DNA of 64,000 bases. Origin: Hydractinia symbiolongicarpus. Its lineage: Eukaryota > Cnidaria > Hydrozoa > Anthoathecata > Hydractiniidae. Location of the stretch: positions 30,072,001-30,136,000 of the forward strand of contig NC_079883.1 of NCBI RefSeq assembly GCF_029227915.1. The letters are read 5' to 3'. Position 1 is the first letter of the stretch. Each line of letters opens with the position of its first letter. The position numbers were made by a program, and so were the translations under genes. A model generated the notes under the pieces. It did no database searches. It worked only from the letters and a program-made list of their open reading frames with translations, and had not been told where the DNA came from. Positions 34,419-48,887 of this stretch are shown here, piece by piece.

Positions 34419-37400
34419 TGTTATAAATGAGCCAGTTTGACTACAAGAAATAACATTCTTCTTAATTTGACTTGATTGCTGGAACTCAGCGATTGCACTG
34501 GGCACTGTGGTAGCGTTTTATTAAAAAATTTAGATAAATAAGTCTTTTTTTACTGCGGGAATAATCCTGGCCGTTAGCACGCGCTAAAGAAATAGAGACA
34601 TTCCCAAAAACTACACTTCATCGACTTCTTGGCGGTATCAATCCGTTTGAGTTACAACGGTTGCGTCACATATTCGTACCAACATGTATTTAGCGATAGT
34701 ACTCTGGTATTACTAGGTTGCATCGGCTTGAACACTGAAACGATTGACTATGGGACTTAATTGAACTAACTTTGGACTGTGACCTGATAAATGTTATAAA
34801 TGAGCCAGTTTGACTACAAGAAATAACATTCTTCTTAATTTGACTTGATTGCTGGAACTCAGCGATTGCACTGGGCACTGTGGTAGCGTTTTATTTAAAA
34901 ATTAACTTTAATAAGTCATTTTTTACTGTGGGACCATTCCAAAACGTTAGTTCGCGCTAAAGAAATAGAGACGGTTTCAAAAACTACATTTCATTGACTT
35001 TCTAACGGTGTTAATCCGTTTGAGTTACAACGGTTGTGTCACATATTCGTACCAACATGCATTTAGTGATTTTTTTCCGATGTGACTAAGTTGCATCGCT
35101 TTTAACAGTGAAACGATTGACTGTGGGACTTAATTGAACTGATTCTGGACTGTGAACTTGTAAATGCGATAAATGAGCCAATTGGGCTCCAAGAAATATC
35201 ATTCTTCTAAATTCGACATGATTGCTGGAATTCAGCGAGTACACTAGGCTCTGTGGTAGTGCTTTATTTAAAAATTTAGATAAATAAGTCTTTTTTTTCT
35301 GTGGGACTAATCCTGACCGTTGCATGCGCTGAAGAAATAGAGACATTCTTAAAAACTACACTTCATCGACTTCTTGGCGGTATCAATCCGTTTGAGTTAC
35401 AACGGTTGCGTCACATATTCGTACCAACATGTATTTAGCGATAGTATTTTGGTATTACTAGGTTTCATCGGCTTTAACAGTGAAACGATTGACTATGGGA
35501 CTTAATTGAACTGATTCTGGACTGTGACCTTGCAAATGCGATAAATGAGCCAGTTTGACTACAAGAAATAACATTCTTCTTAATTTGACTTGATTGCTGG
35601 AACTCAGCGATTGCACTGGGCACTGTGGTAGCGTTTTATTTAAAAATTAACTTTAATAAGTCATTTTTTACTGTGGGACCATTCCAAAACGTTAGTTCGC
35701 GCTAAAGAAAAAGAGACGGTTTCAAAAACTACATTTCATTGACTTTCTAACGGTGTTAATCCGTTTGAGTTACAACGGTTGTGTCACATATTCGTACCAA
35801 CATGCATTTAGTGATTTTTTGCCGATGTGACTAAGTTGCATCGCTTTTAACAGTGAAACGATTGACTGTGGGACTTAATTGAACTGATTCTGGACTGTGA
35901 CCTTGTAAATGCGATAAATGAGCCAATTGGGCTCCAAGAAATATCATTCTTCTAAATTCGACATGATTGCTGGAATTCAGCGAGTACACTAGGCTCTGTG
36001 GTAGTGCTTTATTTAAAAATTTAGATAAATAAGTCTTTTTTTTCTGTGGGACTAATCCTGACCGTTGCATGCGCTGAAGAAATAAAGACATTCTCAAAAC
36101 CTACACTTCATCAACTTCTTGGCGGTATCAATCCGTTTGAGTTAAAACGGTTGCGTCACATATTCGTACCAACATGTATTTAGCGATAGTATTCTGATAT
36201 TACTAGGTTGCATCGCCTTTAACAGTAAAACGATTGGCTATGGGACTTAATTGAACTAACTTTGGACTGTGACCTGATAAATGTTATAAATGAGCCAGTT
36301 TGACTACAAGAAAAAACATTCTTCTTAATTTGACTTAATTGCTCGAACTCAGCGATTGCACTGGGCACTGTGGTAGCGTTTTATTAAAAAATTTAGATAA
36401 ATAAGTCTTTTTTACTGCGGGAATAATCCTGGCCGTTAGCACGCGCTGAAGAAATAGAGACATTCTCAATAACTACACTTCATCGACTTCTTGGCGGTAT
36501 CCATCCGTTTGAGTTACAACGGTTGCGTCACATATTCGTACCAACATGTATTTAGCGATAGTATTCTGGTATTACTAGGTTGCATCGCCTTTAACAGTGA
36601 AACGATTGACTATGGGATTTAATTGAACTAACTTTGGACTGTGATCTGATAAATGTTATAAATGAGCCAGTTTGACGACAAGAAATAACATTCTTCTTAA
36701 TTTGACTTGATTGCTGGAACTCAGCGATTGCACTGGGCACTGTGGTAGCGTTTTATTAAAAAATTTAGATAAATAAGTCTTTTTTTACTGCGGGACTAAT
36801 CCTGGCCGTTAGCACGCGCTGAAGAAATAGAGACATTCTTAAAAACTACACATCATCGACTTCTTGGCGGTATCAATCCGTTTGAGTTACAACGGTTGCG
36901 TCACATATTCGTACCAACATGTATTTAGCGATAGTGTTCTGATATTACTAGGTTGCATCGCTTTTAACAGTGAAACGATTGATTGTAGGACTTAATTGAA
37001 CTGATTCTGGACTGTGACCTTGTAAATGAAATAAATGAGCCAATTGGGCTCCAAGGAATAACATTCTCCTTAATTTGACATGATTGCTGGAATTCAGCGA
37101 GTACACTGGGCGCTGTGGCAGCGCTTTATTAAAAATTGAAATAAAAAAGTCATTTTTTACTGTGGGACCAATCCTAGCTGTTATCGCGCGCTGAAGAAAT
37201 AGCGACAGTTTCAAAAACTACATTTCATTGACATTCTAACGGTTTCAATCCGTTTGAGTTACAACGGTTGCGCCACATATTCGTCCCCACATGTATTTAG
37301 CGATAGTATTCGGAATTTACTAGGTTGCATCGCTTTTAACAGTGAAACGAATGACTGTGGGACTTAATTGAACTGATTTTGGACTTTGAGCTTATAAATG

Positions 37401-37771
37401 TGATAAATGAGCCAGTTTGACTACAAGAAGTAACATTCTTCTGAATTTTACTTGATTGCTGGAACTCAGCGACTGCACCGGGCGCTGTGGTAGCGTTTTA
37501 TTTAAAAATTAAGTTAAATAAGTCATTTTTCACTGTGAGAGCAATCCCAGCCGTTAGTTCGCGCTGAAGAGACAGACACAGTTTTAAAAACTACTTTTCA
37601 TTGACTTTCTAACGGTGTTAATCCGTCTGAGTTACAACGTTTGCGTCACACATTCGTACCAACATGTATTTAGTGATTTCTTTCCGATGTGACTAAGTTG
37701 CATCCCTTTTAACAGTGAAACGATTGACTTTGGGACTTAATTGAACTGATTCTTGACTGTGACCTGATTAA
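34419..37771 (+). repeat. Nine-monomer HOR, copy 3 (3353 bp)
   Basis: Matches copy 2 at exactly 3353 bp. Private change CACTGTGAGAGC near 37537. After 37771 the sequence follows the HOR start only to about 37836, then switches within a monomer to the pre-HOR block (27408 onward), the footprint of an unequal exchange. Confidence 0.9.
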
Positions 37772-37836
37772 TGTTATAAATGAGCCAGTTTGACTACAAG
37801 AAATAACATTCTTCTTAATTTGACTTGATTGCTGGA

Positions 37837-38591
37837 ATTCAGCGAGTACACTAGGCTCTGTGGTAGTGCTTTATTTAAAAATTTAGATAAATAAGTCCTT
37901 TTTTTCTGTGGGACTAATCCTGACCGTTGCACGCGCTGAAGAAATAGAGACATTCTCAAAATCTACACTTCATCGACTTCTTGGCGGTATCAATCCGTTT
38001 GAGTTAAAACGGTTGCGTCACATATTTGTACCAACATGTATTTAGCGATAGTATTCTGATATTACTAGGTTGAATCGCCTTTAACAGTGAAACGATTGAC
38101 TATGGGACTTAATTGAACTAACTTTGAACTGTGACCTGATAAATGTTATAAATGAGCCAGTTTGACTACAAGAAATAACATTCTTCTTAATTTGACTTGA
38201 TTGCTGGAACTCAGCGATTGCACTGGGCACTGTGGTAGCGTTTTATTAAAAAATTGAGATAAATAAGTCTTTTTTTACTGCGGGAATAATCCTGGCCGTT
38301 AGCACGCGCTAAAGAAATAGAGACATTCCCAAAAACTACACTTCATCGACTTCATGGCGGTATCAATCCGTTTGAGTTACAACGGTTGCGTCACATATTC
38401 GTACCAACATGTATTTAGCGATAGTACTCTGGTATTACTAGGTTGCATCGGCTTTAACACTGAAACGATTGACTATGGGACTTAATTGAACTAACTTTGG
38501 ACTGTGACCTGATAAATGTTATAAATGAGCCAGTTTGACTACAAGAAATAACATTCTTCTTAATTTGACTTGATTGCTGGAACTCAGCGAT
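37837..38591 (+). repeat. Pre-HOR monomers repeated after the HOR
   Basis: Corresponds to 27407 onward at about 10430 bp, 28 monomers, including the rare TCACATATTTGTACC. A third version stands at 39327 onward, four monomers (1490 bp) further right. Confidence 0.75.
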
Positions 38592-41500
38592 TGCACTGGG
38601 CACTGTGGTAGCGTTTAATTAAAAATTAACTTTAATAAGTCATTTTTTACTGTGGGACCATTCCAAAACGTTAGTTCGCGCTAAAGAAATAGAGACGGTT
38701 TCAAAAACTACATTTCATTGACTTTCTAACGGTGTTAATCCGTTTGAGTTACAACGGTTGTGTCACATATTCGTACCAACATGCATTTAGTGATTTTTTT
38801 CCGATGTGACTAAGTTGCATCGCTGTTAACAGTGAAACGATTGACTGTGGGACTTAATTGAACTGATTCTAGACTGTGACCTTGTAAATGCGATAAATGA
38901 GCCAATTGGGCTCCAAGAAATATCATTCTTCTAAATTCGACATGATTGCTGGAATTCAGCAAGTACACTAGTCTCTGTGGTAGTGCTTTAATTAAAAATT
39001 TAGATAAATATGTCTTTTTTTACTGTGGGACTAATCCTGGCCGTTAGCACGTGCTGAAGAAATAGAGACATTCTCAAAAACTACATTTCATTGATTTCTT
39101 GGCGATATCAATCAGTTTGAGTTACAACGGTTGCGTCACATATTCGTACCAACATGTATTGAGCGATAGTATTCTGATATTACTAGGTTGCATCGCTTTT
39201 AACAGTGAAACGATTGACTGTGGGACTTAATTGAACTGATTTTGGACTGTGACCTGATTAATGTTATAAATGAGCCAGTTTGACTACAAGAAATAACATT
39301 CTTCTTAATTTGACTTGATTGCTGGAATTCAGCGAGTACACTAGGCTCTGTGGTAGTGCTTTATTTAAAAATTTAGATAAATAAGTCCTTTTTTTCTGTG
39401 GGACTAATCCTGACCGTTGCACGCGCTGAAGAAATAGAGACATTCTCAAAATCTACACTTCATCGACTTCTTGGCGGTATCAATCCGTTTGAGTTAAAAC
39501 GGTTGCGTCACATATTCGTACCAACATGTATTTAGCGATAGTATTCTGATATTACTAGGTTGCATCGCCTTTAACAGTGAAACGATTGACTATGGGACTT
39601 AATTGAACTAACTTTGAACTGTGACCTGATAAATGTGATAAATGAGCCAGTTTGACTACAAGAAATAACATTCTTCTTAATTTGACTTGATTGCTGGAAC
39701 TCAGCGATTGCACTGGTCACTGTGGTAGCGTTTTATTAAAAAATTTAGATAAATAAGTCTTTTTTTACTGCGGGAATAATCCTGGCCGTTAGCACGCGCT
39801 AAAGAAATAGAGACATTCCCAAAAACTACACTTCATTGACTTCTTGGCGGTATCAATCCGTTTGAGTTACAACGGTTGCGTCACATATTCGTACCAACAT
39901 GTATTTAGCGATAGTACTCTGGTATTACTAGGTTGCATCGGCTTTAACACTGAAACGATTGACTATGGGACTTAATTGAACTAACTTTGGACTGTGACCT
40001 GATAAATGTTATAAATGAGCCAGTTTGACTACAAGAAATAACATTCTTCTTAATTTGACTTGATTGCTGGAACTCAGCGATTGCACTGGGCACTGTGGTA
40101 GCGTTTTATTTAAAAATTAACTTTAATAAGTCATTTTTTACTGTGGGACCATTCCCAAACGTTAGTTCGCGCTAAAGAAATAGAGACGGTTTCAAAAACT
40201 ACATTTCATTGACTTTCTAACGGTGTTAATCCGTTTGAGTTACAACGGTTGTGTCACATATTCGTACCAACATGCATTTAGTGATTTTTTTCCGATGTGA
40301 CTAAGTTGCATCGCTTTTAACAGTGAAAGGATTGACTATGGGACTTAATTGAACTGATTCTGGACTGTGACCTTGTAAATGCGATAAATAAGCCAGTTTG
40401 ACTACAAGAAATAACATTCTTCTTAATTTGACTTGATTGCTGGAACTCAGCGATTGCACTGGGCACTGTGGTAGCGTTTTATTTAAAAATTAACTTTAAT
40501 AAGTCATTTTTTACTGTGGGACCATTCCCAAACGTTAGTTCGCGCTAAAGAAATAGAGACGGTTTCAAAAACTACATTTCATTGACTTTCTAACGGTGTT
40601 AATCCGTTTGACTTACAACGGTTGTGTCACATATTCGTACCAACATGCATTTAGTGATTTTTTTCCGATGTGACTAAGTTGCATCGCTTTTAACAGTGAA
40701 ACGATTGACTGTGGGACTTATTTGAACTGATTCTGGACTGTGACCTTGTAAATGCGATAAATGAGCCAATTGGGCTCCAAGAAATATCATTCTTCTAAAT
40801 TCGACATGATTGCTGGAATTCAGCGAGTACACTAGGCTCTGTGGTAGTGCTTTATTTAAAAATTTAGATAAATAAGTCTTTTTTTTCTGTGGGACTAATC
40901 CTGACCGTTGCATGCGCTGAAGAAATAGAGACATTCTTAAAAACTACACTTCATCGACTTCTTGGCGGTATCAATCCGTTTGAGTTACAACGGCTGCGTC
41001 ACATATTCGTACCAACATGTATTTAGCGATAGTATTCTGGTATTACTAGGTTTCATCGCCTTTAACAGTGAAACGATTGACTATGGGACTTAATTGAACT
41101 GATTCTGGACTGTGACCTTGTAAATGCGATAAATGAGGCAATTGGGCTCCGAGGAATAACATTCTTCTTAATTCGACATGATTGTTGGAATTCAGCGAGT
41201 ACACTAGTCTCTGTGGTAGTGCTTTAATTAAAAATTTAGATAAATATGTCTTTTTTTACTGTGGGACTAATCCTGGCCGTTAGCACGTGCTGAAGAAATA
41301 GAGACATTTTCAAAAACTACATTTCATTGATATCTTGGCGGTATCAATCAGTTTGAGTTACAACGGTTGCGTCACACATTCGTACCAACATGTATTGAGC
41401 GATAGTATTCTGATATTACTAGGTTGCATCGCTTTTAACAGTGAAACGATTGACTGTGGGACTTAATTGAACTGATTTTGGACTGTGACCTGATTAATGT

Positions 41501-44500
41501 TATAAATGAGCCAGTTTGACTACAAAAAGTAACATTCTTCTTAATTTGACTTGATTGCTGGAACTCAGGGATTGCACTGCGCACTGTGGTTGCGTTTTAT
41601 TTAAAAATTAACTTTAATAAGTTATTTTTTACTGTGGGACCATTCCCAAACGTTAGTTCGCGCTAAAGAAATAGAGTCGGTTTCAAAAACTACATTTCAT
41701 TGACTTTCTAACGGTGTTAATCCGTTTGAGTTACAACGGTTGTGTCACATATTCGTACCAACATGCATTTAGTGATTTTTTGCCGATGTGACTAAGTTGC
41801 ATCGCTTTTAACAGTGAAACGATTGACTGTGGGACTTAATTGAACTGATTCTGGACTGTGACCTTGTAAATGCGATAAATGAGCCAATTGGGCTCCAAGA
41901 AATATCATTCTTCTAAATTCGACATGATTGCTGGAATTCAGCGAGTACACTAGGCTCTGTGGTAGTGCTTTATTTAAAAATTTAGATAAATAAGTCTTTT
42001 TTTTCTGTGGGACTAATCCTGACCGTTGCATGCGCTGAAGAAATAGAGACATTCTCAAAATCTACACTTCATCAACTTCTTGGCGGTATCAATCCGTTTG
42101 AGTTAAAACGGTTGCGTCACATATTCGTACCAACATGTATTTAGCGATAGTATTCTGATATTACTAGGTTGCATCGCCTTTAACAGTGAAACGATTGGCT
42201 ATGGGACTTAATTGAACTAACTTTGGACTGTGACCTGATAAATGTTATAAATGAGCCAGTTTGACTACAAGAAAAAACATTCTTCTTAATTTGACTTAAT
42301 TGCTCGAACTCAGCGATTGCACTGGGCACTGTGGTAGCGTTTTATTAAAAAATTTAGATAAATAAGTCTTTTTTACTGCGGGAATAATCCTGGCCGTTAG
42401 CACGCGCTGAAGAAATAGAGACATTCTCAATAACTACACTTCATCGACTTCTTGGCGGTATCAATCCGTTTGAGTTACAACGGTTGCGTCACATATTCGT
42501 ACCAACATGTATTTAGCGATAGTATTCTGGTATTACTAGGTTGCATTGCCTTTAACAGTGAAACGATTGACTATGGGATTTAATTGAACTAACTTTGGAC
42601 TGTGATCTGATAAATGTTATAAATGAGCCAGTTTGACTACAAGAAATAACATTCTTCTTAATTTGACTTGATTGCTGGAACTCAGCGATTGCACTGGGCA
42701 CTGTGGTACCGTTTTATTAAAAAATTTAGATAAATAAGTCTTTTTTTACTGCGGGACTAATCCTGGCCGTTAGCACGCGCTGAAGAAATAGAGACATTCT
42801 TAAAAACTACACATCATGGACTTCTTGGTGGTATCAATCCGTTTGAGTTACAACGGTTGCGTCACATATTCGTACCAACATGTATTTAGCGATAGTGTTC
42901 TGATATTACTAGGTTGCATCGCTTTTAACAGTGAAACGATTGATTGTAGGACTTAATTGAACTGATTCTGGACTGTGACCTTGTAAATGCAATAAATGAG
43001 CCAATTGGGCTCCAAGGAATAACATTCTCCTTAATTTGACATGATTGCTGGAATTCAGCGAGTACACTGGGCGCTGTGGCAGCGCTTTATTAAAAATTGA
43101 AATAAAAAAGTCATTTTTTACTGTGGGACCAATCCTAGCTGTTATCGCGCGCTGAAGAAATAGCGACAGTTTTAAAAACTACATTTTATTGACTTTCTAA
43201 CGGTATCAATCCGTTTGAGTTACAACGTTTGTGCCACATATTTGTCCCCACATGTATTTAGCGATAGTATTCGGAATTTACTAGGTTGCATCGCTTTTAA
43301 CAGTGAAACGAATGACTGTGGGACTTAATTGAACTGATTTTGGACTTTGAGCTTATAAATGTGATAAATGAGCCAGTTTGACTACAAGAAGTAACATTCT
43401 TCTTAATTTTACTTGATTGCTGGAACTCAGCGACTGCACCGGGCGCTGTGGCAGCGTTTTATTTAAAAATTAAGTTAAATAAGTCATTTTTCACTGTGGG
43501 AGCAATCCCAGCCGTTAGTTCGCGCTGAAGAGACAGACACAGTTTTCAAAACTACATTTCATTGACTTTCTAACGGTGTTAATCCGTCTGAGTTACAACG
43601 TTTGCGTCACACATTCGTACCAACATGTATTTAGTGATAGTATTCTGATATTACTAGGTTGCATCGCCTTTAACAGTGAAACGATTGGCTATGGGACTTA
43701 ATTGAACTAACTTTGGACTGTGACCTGATAAATGTTATAAATGAGCCAGTTTGACTACAAGAAAAAACATTCTTCTTAATTTGACTTAATTGCTCGAAAT
43801 CAGCGATTGCACTGGGCACTGTGGTAGCGTTTTATTAAAAAATTTAGATAAATAAGTCTTTTTTACTGCGGGAATAATCCTGGCCGTTAGCACGCGCTGA
43901 AGAAATAGAGACATTCTCAATAACTACACTTCATCGACTTCTTGGCGGTATCAATCCGTTTGAGTTACAACGGTTGCGTCACATATTCGTACCAACATGT
44001 ATTTAGCGATAGTTTTCTGGTATTACTAGGTTGCATCGCCTTTAACAGTGAAACGATTGACTATGGGATTTAATTGAACTAACTTTGGACTGTGATCTGA
44101 TAAATGTTATAAATGAGCCAGTTTGACTACAAGAAATAACATTCTTCTTAATTTGACTTGATTGCTGGAACTCAGCGATTGCATTGGGCACTGTGGTACC
44201 GTTTTATTAAAAAATTTAGATAAATAAGTCTTTTTTTACTGCGGGACCAATCCTAGCTGTTATCGCGCGCTGAAGAAATAGCGACAGTTTCAAAAACTAC
44301 ATTTTATTGACTTTCTAACGGTATCAATCCGTTTGAGTTACAACGGTTGTGCCACATATTTGTCCCCACATGTATTTAGCGATAGTATTCGGAATTTACT
44401 AGGTTGCATCGCTTTTAACAGTGAAACGAATGACTGTGGGACTTAATTGAACTGATTTTGGACTTTGAGCTTATAAATGTGATAAATGAGCCAGTTTGAC

Positions 44501-47040
44501 TACAAGAAGTAACATTCTTCTTAATTTTACTTGATTGCTGGAACTCAGCGACTGCACCGGGCGCCGTGGTAGCGTTTTATTTAAAAATTAAGTTAAATAA
44601 GTCATTTTTCACTGTGGGAGCAATCCCAGCCGTTAGTTCGCGCTGAAGAGACAGACACAGTTTTAAAAACTACATTTCATTGACTTTCTAACGGTGTTAA
44701 TCCGTCTGAGTTACAACGTTTGCGTCACACATTCGTACCAACATGTATTTAGTGATTTCTTTCCGATGTGACTAAGTTGCATCCCTTTTAACAGTGAAAC
44801 GATTGACTGTGGGACTTAATTGAACTGATTCTTGACTGTGACCTTGTAAATGAGATAAATGAGCCAATTGGGCTCCAAGGAATAACATTCTCCTTAATTT
44901 GACATGATTGCTGGAATTCAGCGAGTACACTATTCTCTGTGGTAGTGCTTTAATTAAAAATTTAGATAAATATGTCTTTTTTTACTGTGGGACTAATCCT
45001 GGCCGTTAGCACGTGCTGAAGAAATAGAGACATTCTCAAAAACTACATTTCATTGATTTCTTGGCGGTATCAATCAGTTTGAGTTACAACGGTTGCGTCA
45101 CACATTCGTACCAACATGTATTGAGCGATAGTATTCTGATATTACTAGGTTGCATCGCTTTTAACAGTGAAACGATTGACTGTGGGACTTAATTGAACTG
45201 ATTTTGGACTGTGACCTGATTAATGTTATAAATGAGCCAGTTTGACTACAAAAAGTAACATTCTTCTTAATTTGACTTGATTGCTGGAACTCAGCGATTG
45301 TACTGCGCACTGTGGTAGCGTTTTATTTAAAAATTAACTTTAATAAGTCATTTTTTACTGTGGGACCATTCCCAAACGTTAGTTCGCGCTAAAGAAATAG
45401 AGACGGTTTCAAAAACTACATTTCATTGACTTTCTAACGGTGTTAATCCGTTTGAGTTACAACGGTTGTGTCACATATTCGTACCAACATGCATTTAGTG
45501 ATTTTTTGCCGATGTGACTAAGTTGCATCGCTTTTAACAGTGAAACGATTGACTGTGGGACTTAATTGAACTGATTCTGGACTGTGACCTTGTAAATGCG
45601 ATAAATGAGCCAATTGGGCTCCAAGAAATATCATTCTTCTAAATTCGACATGATTGCTGGAATTCAGCGAGTACACTAGACTCTGTGGTAGTGCTCTATT
45701 TAAAAATTTAGATAAATAAGTCTTTTTTTTCTGTGGGAGTAATCCTGACTGTTGCATGCGCTGAAGAAATAGAGACATTCTCAAAATCTACACTTCATCA
45801 ACTTCTTGGCGGTATCAATCCATTTGAGTTACAACGGTTGCGTCACATATTCGTACCAACATGTATTTAGCGATAGTATTCTGGTATTACTAGGTTGCAT
45901 CGCCTTTAACAGTGAAACGATTGACTATGGGATTTAATTGAACTAACTTTGGACTGTGATCTGATAAATGTTATAAATGAGCCAGTTTGACTACAAGAAA
46001 TAACATTCTTCTTAATTTGACTTGATTGCTGGAACTCAGCGATTGCACTGGGCACTGTGGTACCGTTTTATTAAAAAATTTAGATAAATAAGTCTTTTTT
46101 TACTGCGGGACTAATCCTGGCCGTTAGCCCGCGCTGAAGAAATAGAGACATTCTTAAAAACTACACATCATCGACTTCTTGGCGGTATCAATCCGTTTGA
46201 GTTACAACGGTTGCGTCACATATTCGTACCAACATGTATTTAGCGATAGTATTCTGATATTACTAGGTTGCATCGCTTTTAACAGTGAAACGATTGATTG
46301 TAGGACTTAATTGAACTGATTCTGGACTGTGACCTTGTAAATGCAATAAATGAGCCAATTGGGCTCCAAGGAATAACATTCTCCTTAATTTGACATGATT
46401 GCTGGAATTCAGCGAGTACACTGGGCGCTGTGGCAGCGCTTTATTAAAAATTGAAATAAAAAAGTCATTTTTTACTGTGGGACCAATCCTAGCTGTTATC
46501 GCGCGCTGAAGAAATAGCGACAGTTTCAAAAACTACATTTTATTGACTTTCTAACGGTATCAATCCGTTTGAGTTACAACGGTTGTGCCACATATTTGTC
46601 CCCACATGTATTTAGCGATAGTATTCGGAATTTACTAGGTTGCATCGCTTTTAACAGTGAAACGAATGACTGTGGGACTTAATAGAACTGATTTTGGACT
46701 GTGATCTGATAAATGTTATAAATGAGCCAGTTTGACTACAAGAAATAACATTCTTCTTAATTTGACTTGATTGCTGGAACTCAGCGATTGCACTGGGCAC
46801 TGTGGTACCGTTTTATTAAAAAATTTAGATAAATAAGTCTTTTTTTACTGCGGGACTAATCCTGGCCGTTAGCCCGCGCTGAAGAAATAGAGACATTCTC
46901 AAAAACTACACATCATCGACTTCTTGGCGGTATCAATCCGTTTGAGTTACAACGGTTGCGTCACATATTCGTACCAACATGTATTTAGCGATAGTGTTCT
47001 GATATTACTAGGTTGCATCGCTTTTAACAGTGAAACGATT
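38592..47040 (+). repeat. Right part of superunit A, shared with B
   Basis: Matches 55443-63520. The offset changes in steps of one monomer: 16851, 16479 (from about 39650), 16107 (from about 41130), then 16480, 16852 and 16479 toward the right end. Each step is a gain or loss of one whole monomer in one superunit. The variants AGCGTTTAATTAAAAATTAAC, GGCGATATCAATCAG and CAACATGTATTGAGCG tag the block. Confidence 0.8.
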
Positions 47041-47312
47041 GATTGTGGGACTTAATTGAACTGATTCTGGACTGTGACCTTGTAAATGCGATAAATGAGC
47101 CAATTTGGCTCCGAGGAATACCATTCTTCTTAATTCGACATGATTGCTGGAATTCAGCGAGTACACTAGGCTCTGTGGTAGTGCTTTAATTAAAAATTTA
47201 GATAAATATGTCTTTTTTAACTGTGGGACTAGTCCTGGCCGTTAGCACGTGCTGAAGAAATAGAGACATTCTCAAAAACTACATTTCATACACTTCTTGG
47301 CGGTATCAATCC

Positions 47313-47540
47313 GTTTGAGTTACAACGGTTGCGTCACAAACTCGTACCAACTTGTATTTAGCGATGGTATTCTGATATTACTAGGTTGCGTAGCCTTTAA
47401 CAGTGAAACGATTGACTGTGGCACTTAATTGAACTAACTTTCCACTGTGACCTGATAAATGTGATAAATGAGCCAGTTTGACTACAAGAAATAACATTTT
47501 TCTTAATTTGACATGATTGCTGGAACTCAGCCATTACACC
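47313..47540 (+). repeat. Short 228-bp monomer (7)
   Basis: Exact positional counterpart of number 5 (24501) at 22812 bp, with the same GTCACAAACTCG change. Confidence 0.85.
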
Positions 47541-48659
47541 GTTTGAGTTACAACGGTTGCGTCACATATTCGTAGCAACATGTATTTAGTGATTTTTTCC
47601 CGATGTGACTAAGTTGCATTGCCTTTAACAGTGAAACGATTGACTGTGGGACTTAATTGAACTGATTCTGGACTGTGACCTTGTTAATGCGATAAATGAG
47701 ACAATTGTACTCCAAGGAATACCATTCTTCTTAAGTCGACATGGTTGCTGGAATTCAGCGAGTACATTAGGCTCTGTGGTAGTGCTTTATTTAAAAATTT
47801 AGATAAATAAGTCTTTTTTTTTCTGTGGGACTAATCCTGACCGTTGCACGCGCTGAAGAAATAGTGACATTCTCAAAATCTACACTTCATCGACTTCTTG
47901 GCGGCATCAATCCGTTTGAGTTACAACGGTTGCGTCACATATTCGTACCAACATGTATTTAGCGATAGTATTCTGATATTACTAGGTTGCATCGCCTTTA
48001 ACAGTGAAACGATTGACTATGGGACTTAATTGAACTAACATTGGACTGTGACCTGATAAATGTTATAAATGAGCCAGTTTGACTACAAGAAATAACATTC
48101 TTCTTAATTTGACTTGATTGCTGGAACTCAGCGATAGCACTGGGCACTGTGGTAGCGTTTTATTAAAAAATTTAGATAAATAAGTCTTTTTTTACTGCGG
48201 GAATAATCCTGGCCGTTAGCACGCGCTGAAGAAATAGAGACATTGTAAAAAACTACACTTCATCGACTTCTTGGCGGTATCAATCCGTTTGAGTTACAAC
48301 GGTTGCGTCACATATTCGTACCAACATGTATTTAGCGATAGTGTTCTGATATTACTAGTTTGCATCGCTTTTAACAGTGAAACGATTGATTGTGGGACTA
48401 AATTGAACTGATTCTGGACTGTGACCTTGTAAATGCGATAAATGAGCCAATTGGGCTCCAAGGAATACCATTCTTCTTAATTCGACATGATTGCTGGAAT
48501 TCAGCTAGTACACTAGGCTCTGTGGTAGTGCTTTAATTAAAAATTTAGATAAATATGTCTTTTTTTACTGTGGGACTAGTCCTGGCCGTTAGCACGTGCT
48601 GAAGAAATAGAGACATTCTCAAAAACTACATTTCATACACTTCTTGGCGGTATCAATCC

Positions 48660-48887
48660 GTTTGAGTTACAACGGTTGCGTCACATACTCGTACCAACAT
48701 GTATTTAGCGATGGTATTCTGATATTACTAGGTTGCATAGCCTTTAACAGTGAAACGATTGACTGTGGCACTTAATTGAACTAACTTTCCACTGTGACCT
48801 GATAAATGTGATAAATGAGCCAGTTTGACTACAAGAAATAACATTTTTCTTAATTTGACATGATTGCTGGAACTCAGCCATTACACC
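48660..48887 (+). repeat. Short 228-bp monomer (8)
   Basis: Counterpart of number 6 (25848) at 22812 bp. No short monomer is seen to the right of it. Confidence 0.85.

Larger units (their letters stand above)
24241..47052 (+). repeat. Superunit A (22.8 kb higher-order repeat)
   Basis: Position 24241 corresponds to 47053 and the offset of 22812 bp holds without net gain or loss to about 30140 (matching 52952). Further right, 38592-47040 matches 55443-63520 at offsets of 16851, 16479 and 16107 bp. A and B are therefore two adjacent copies of one long block. The difference 22812 minus 16107 is 6705, within one base of two 3353 bp HOR copies, so the main difference is the HOR copy number. No gene is seen in A. 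Confidence 0.85.
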
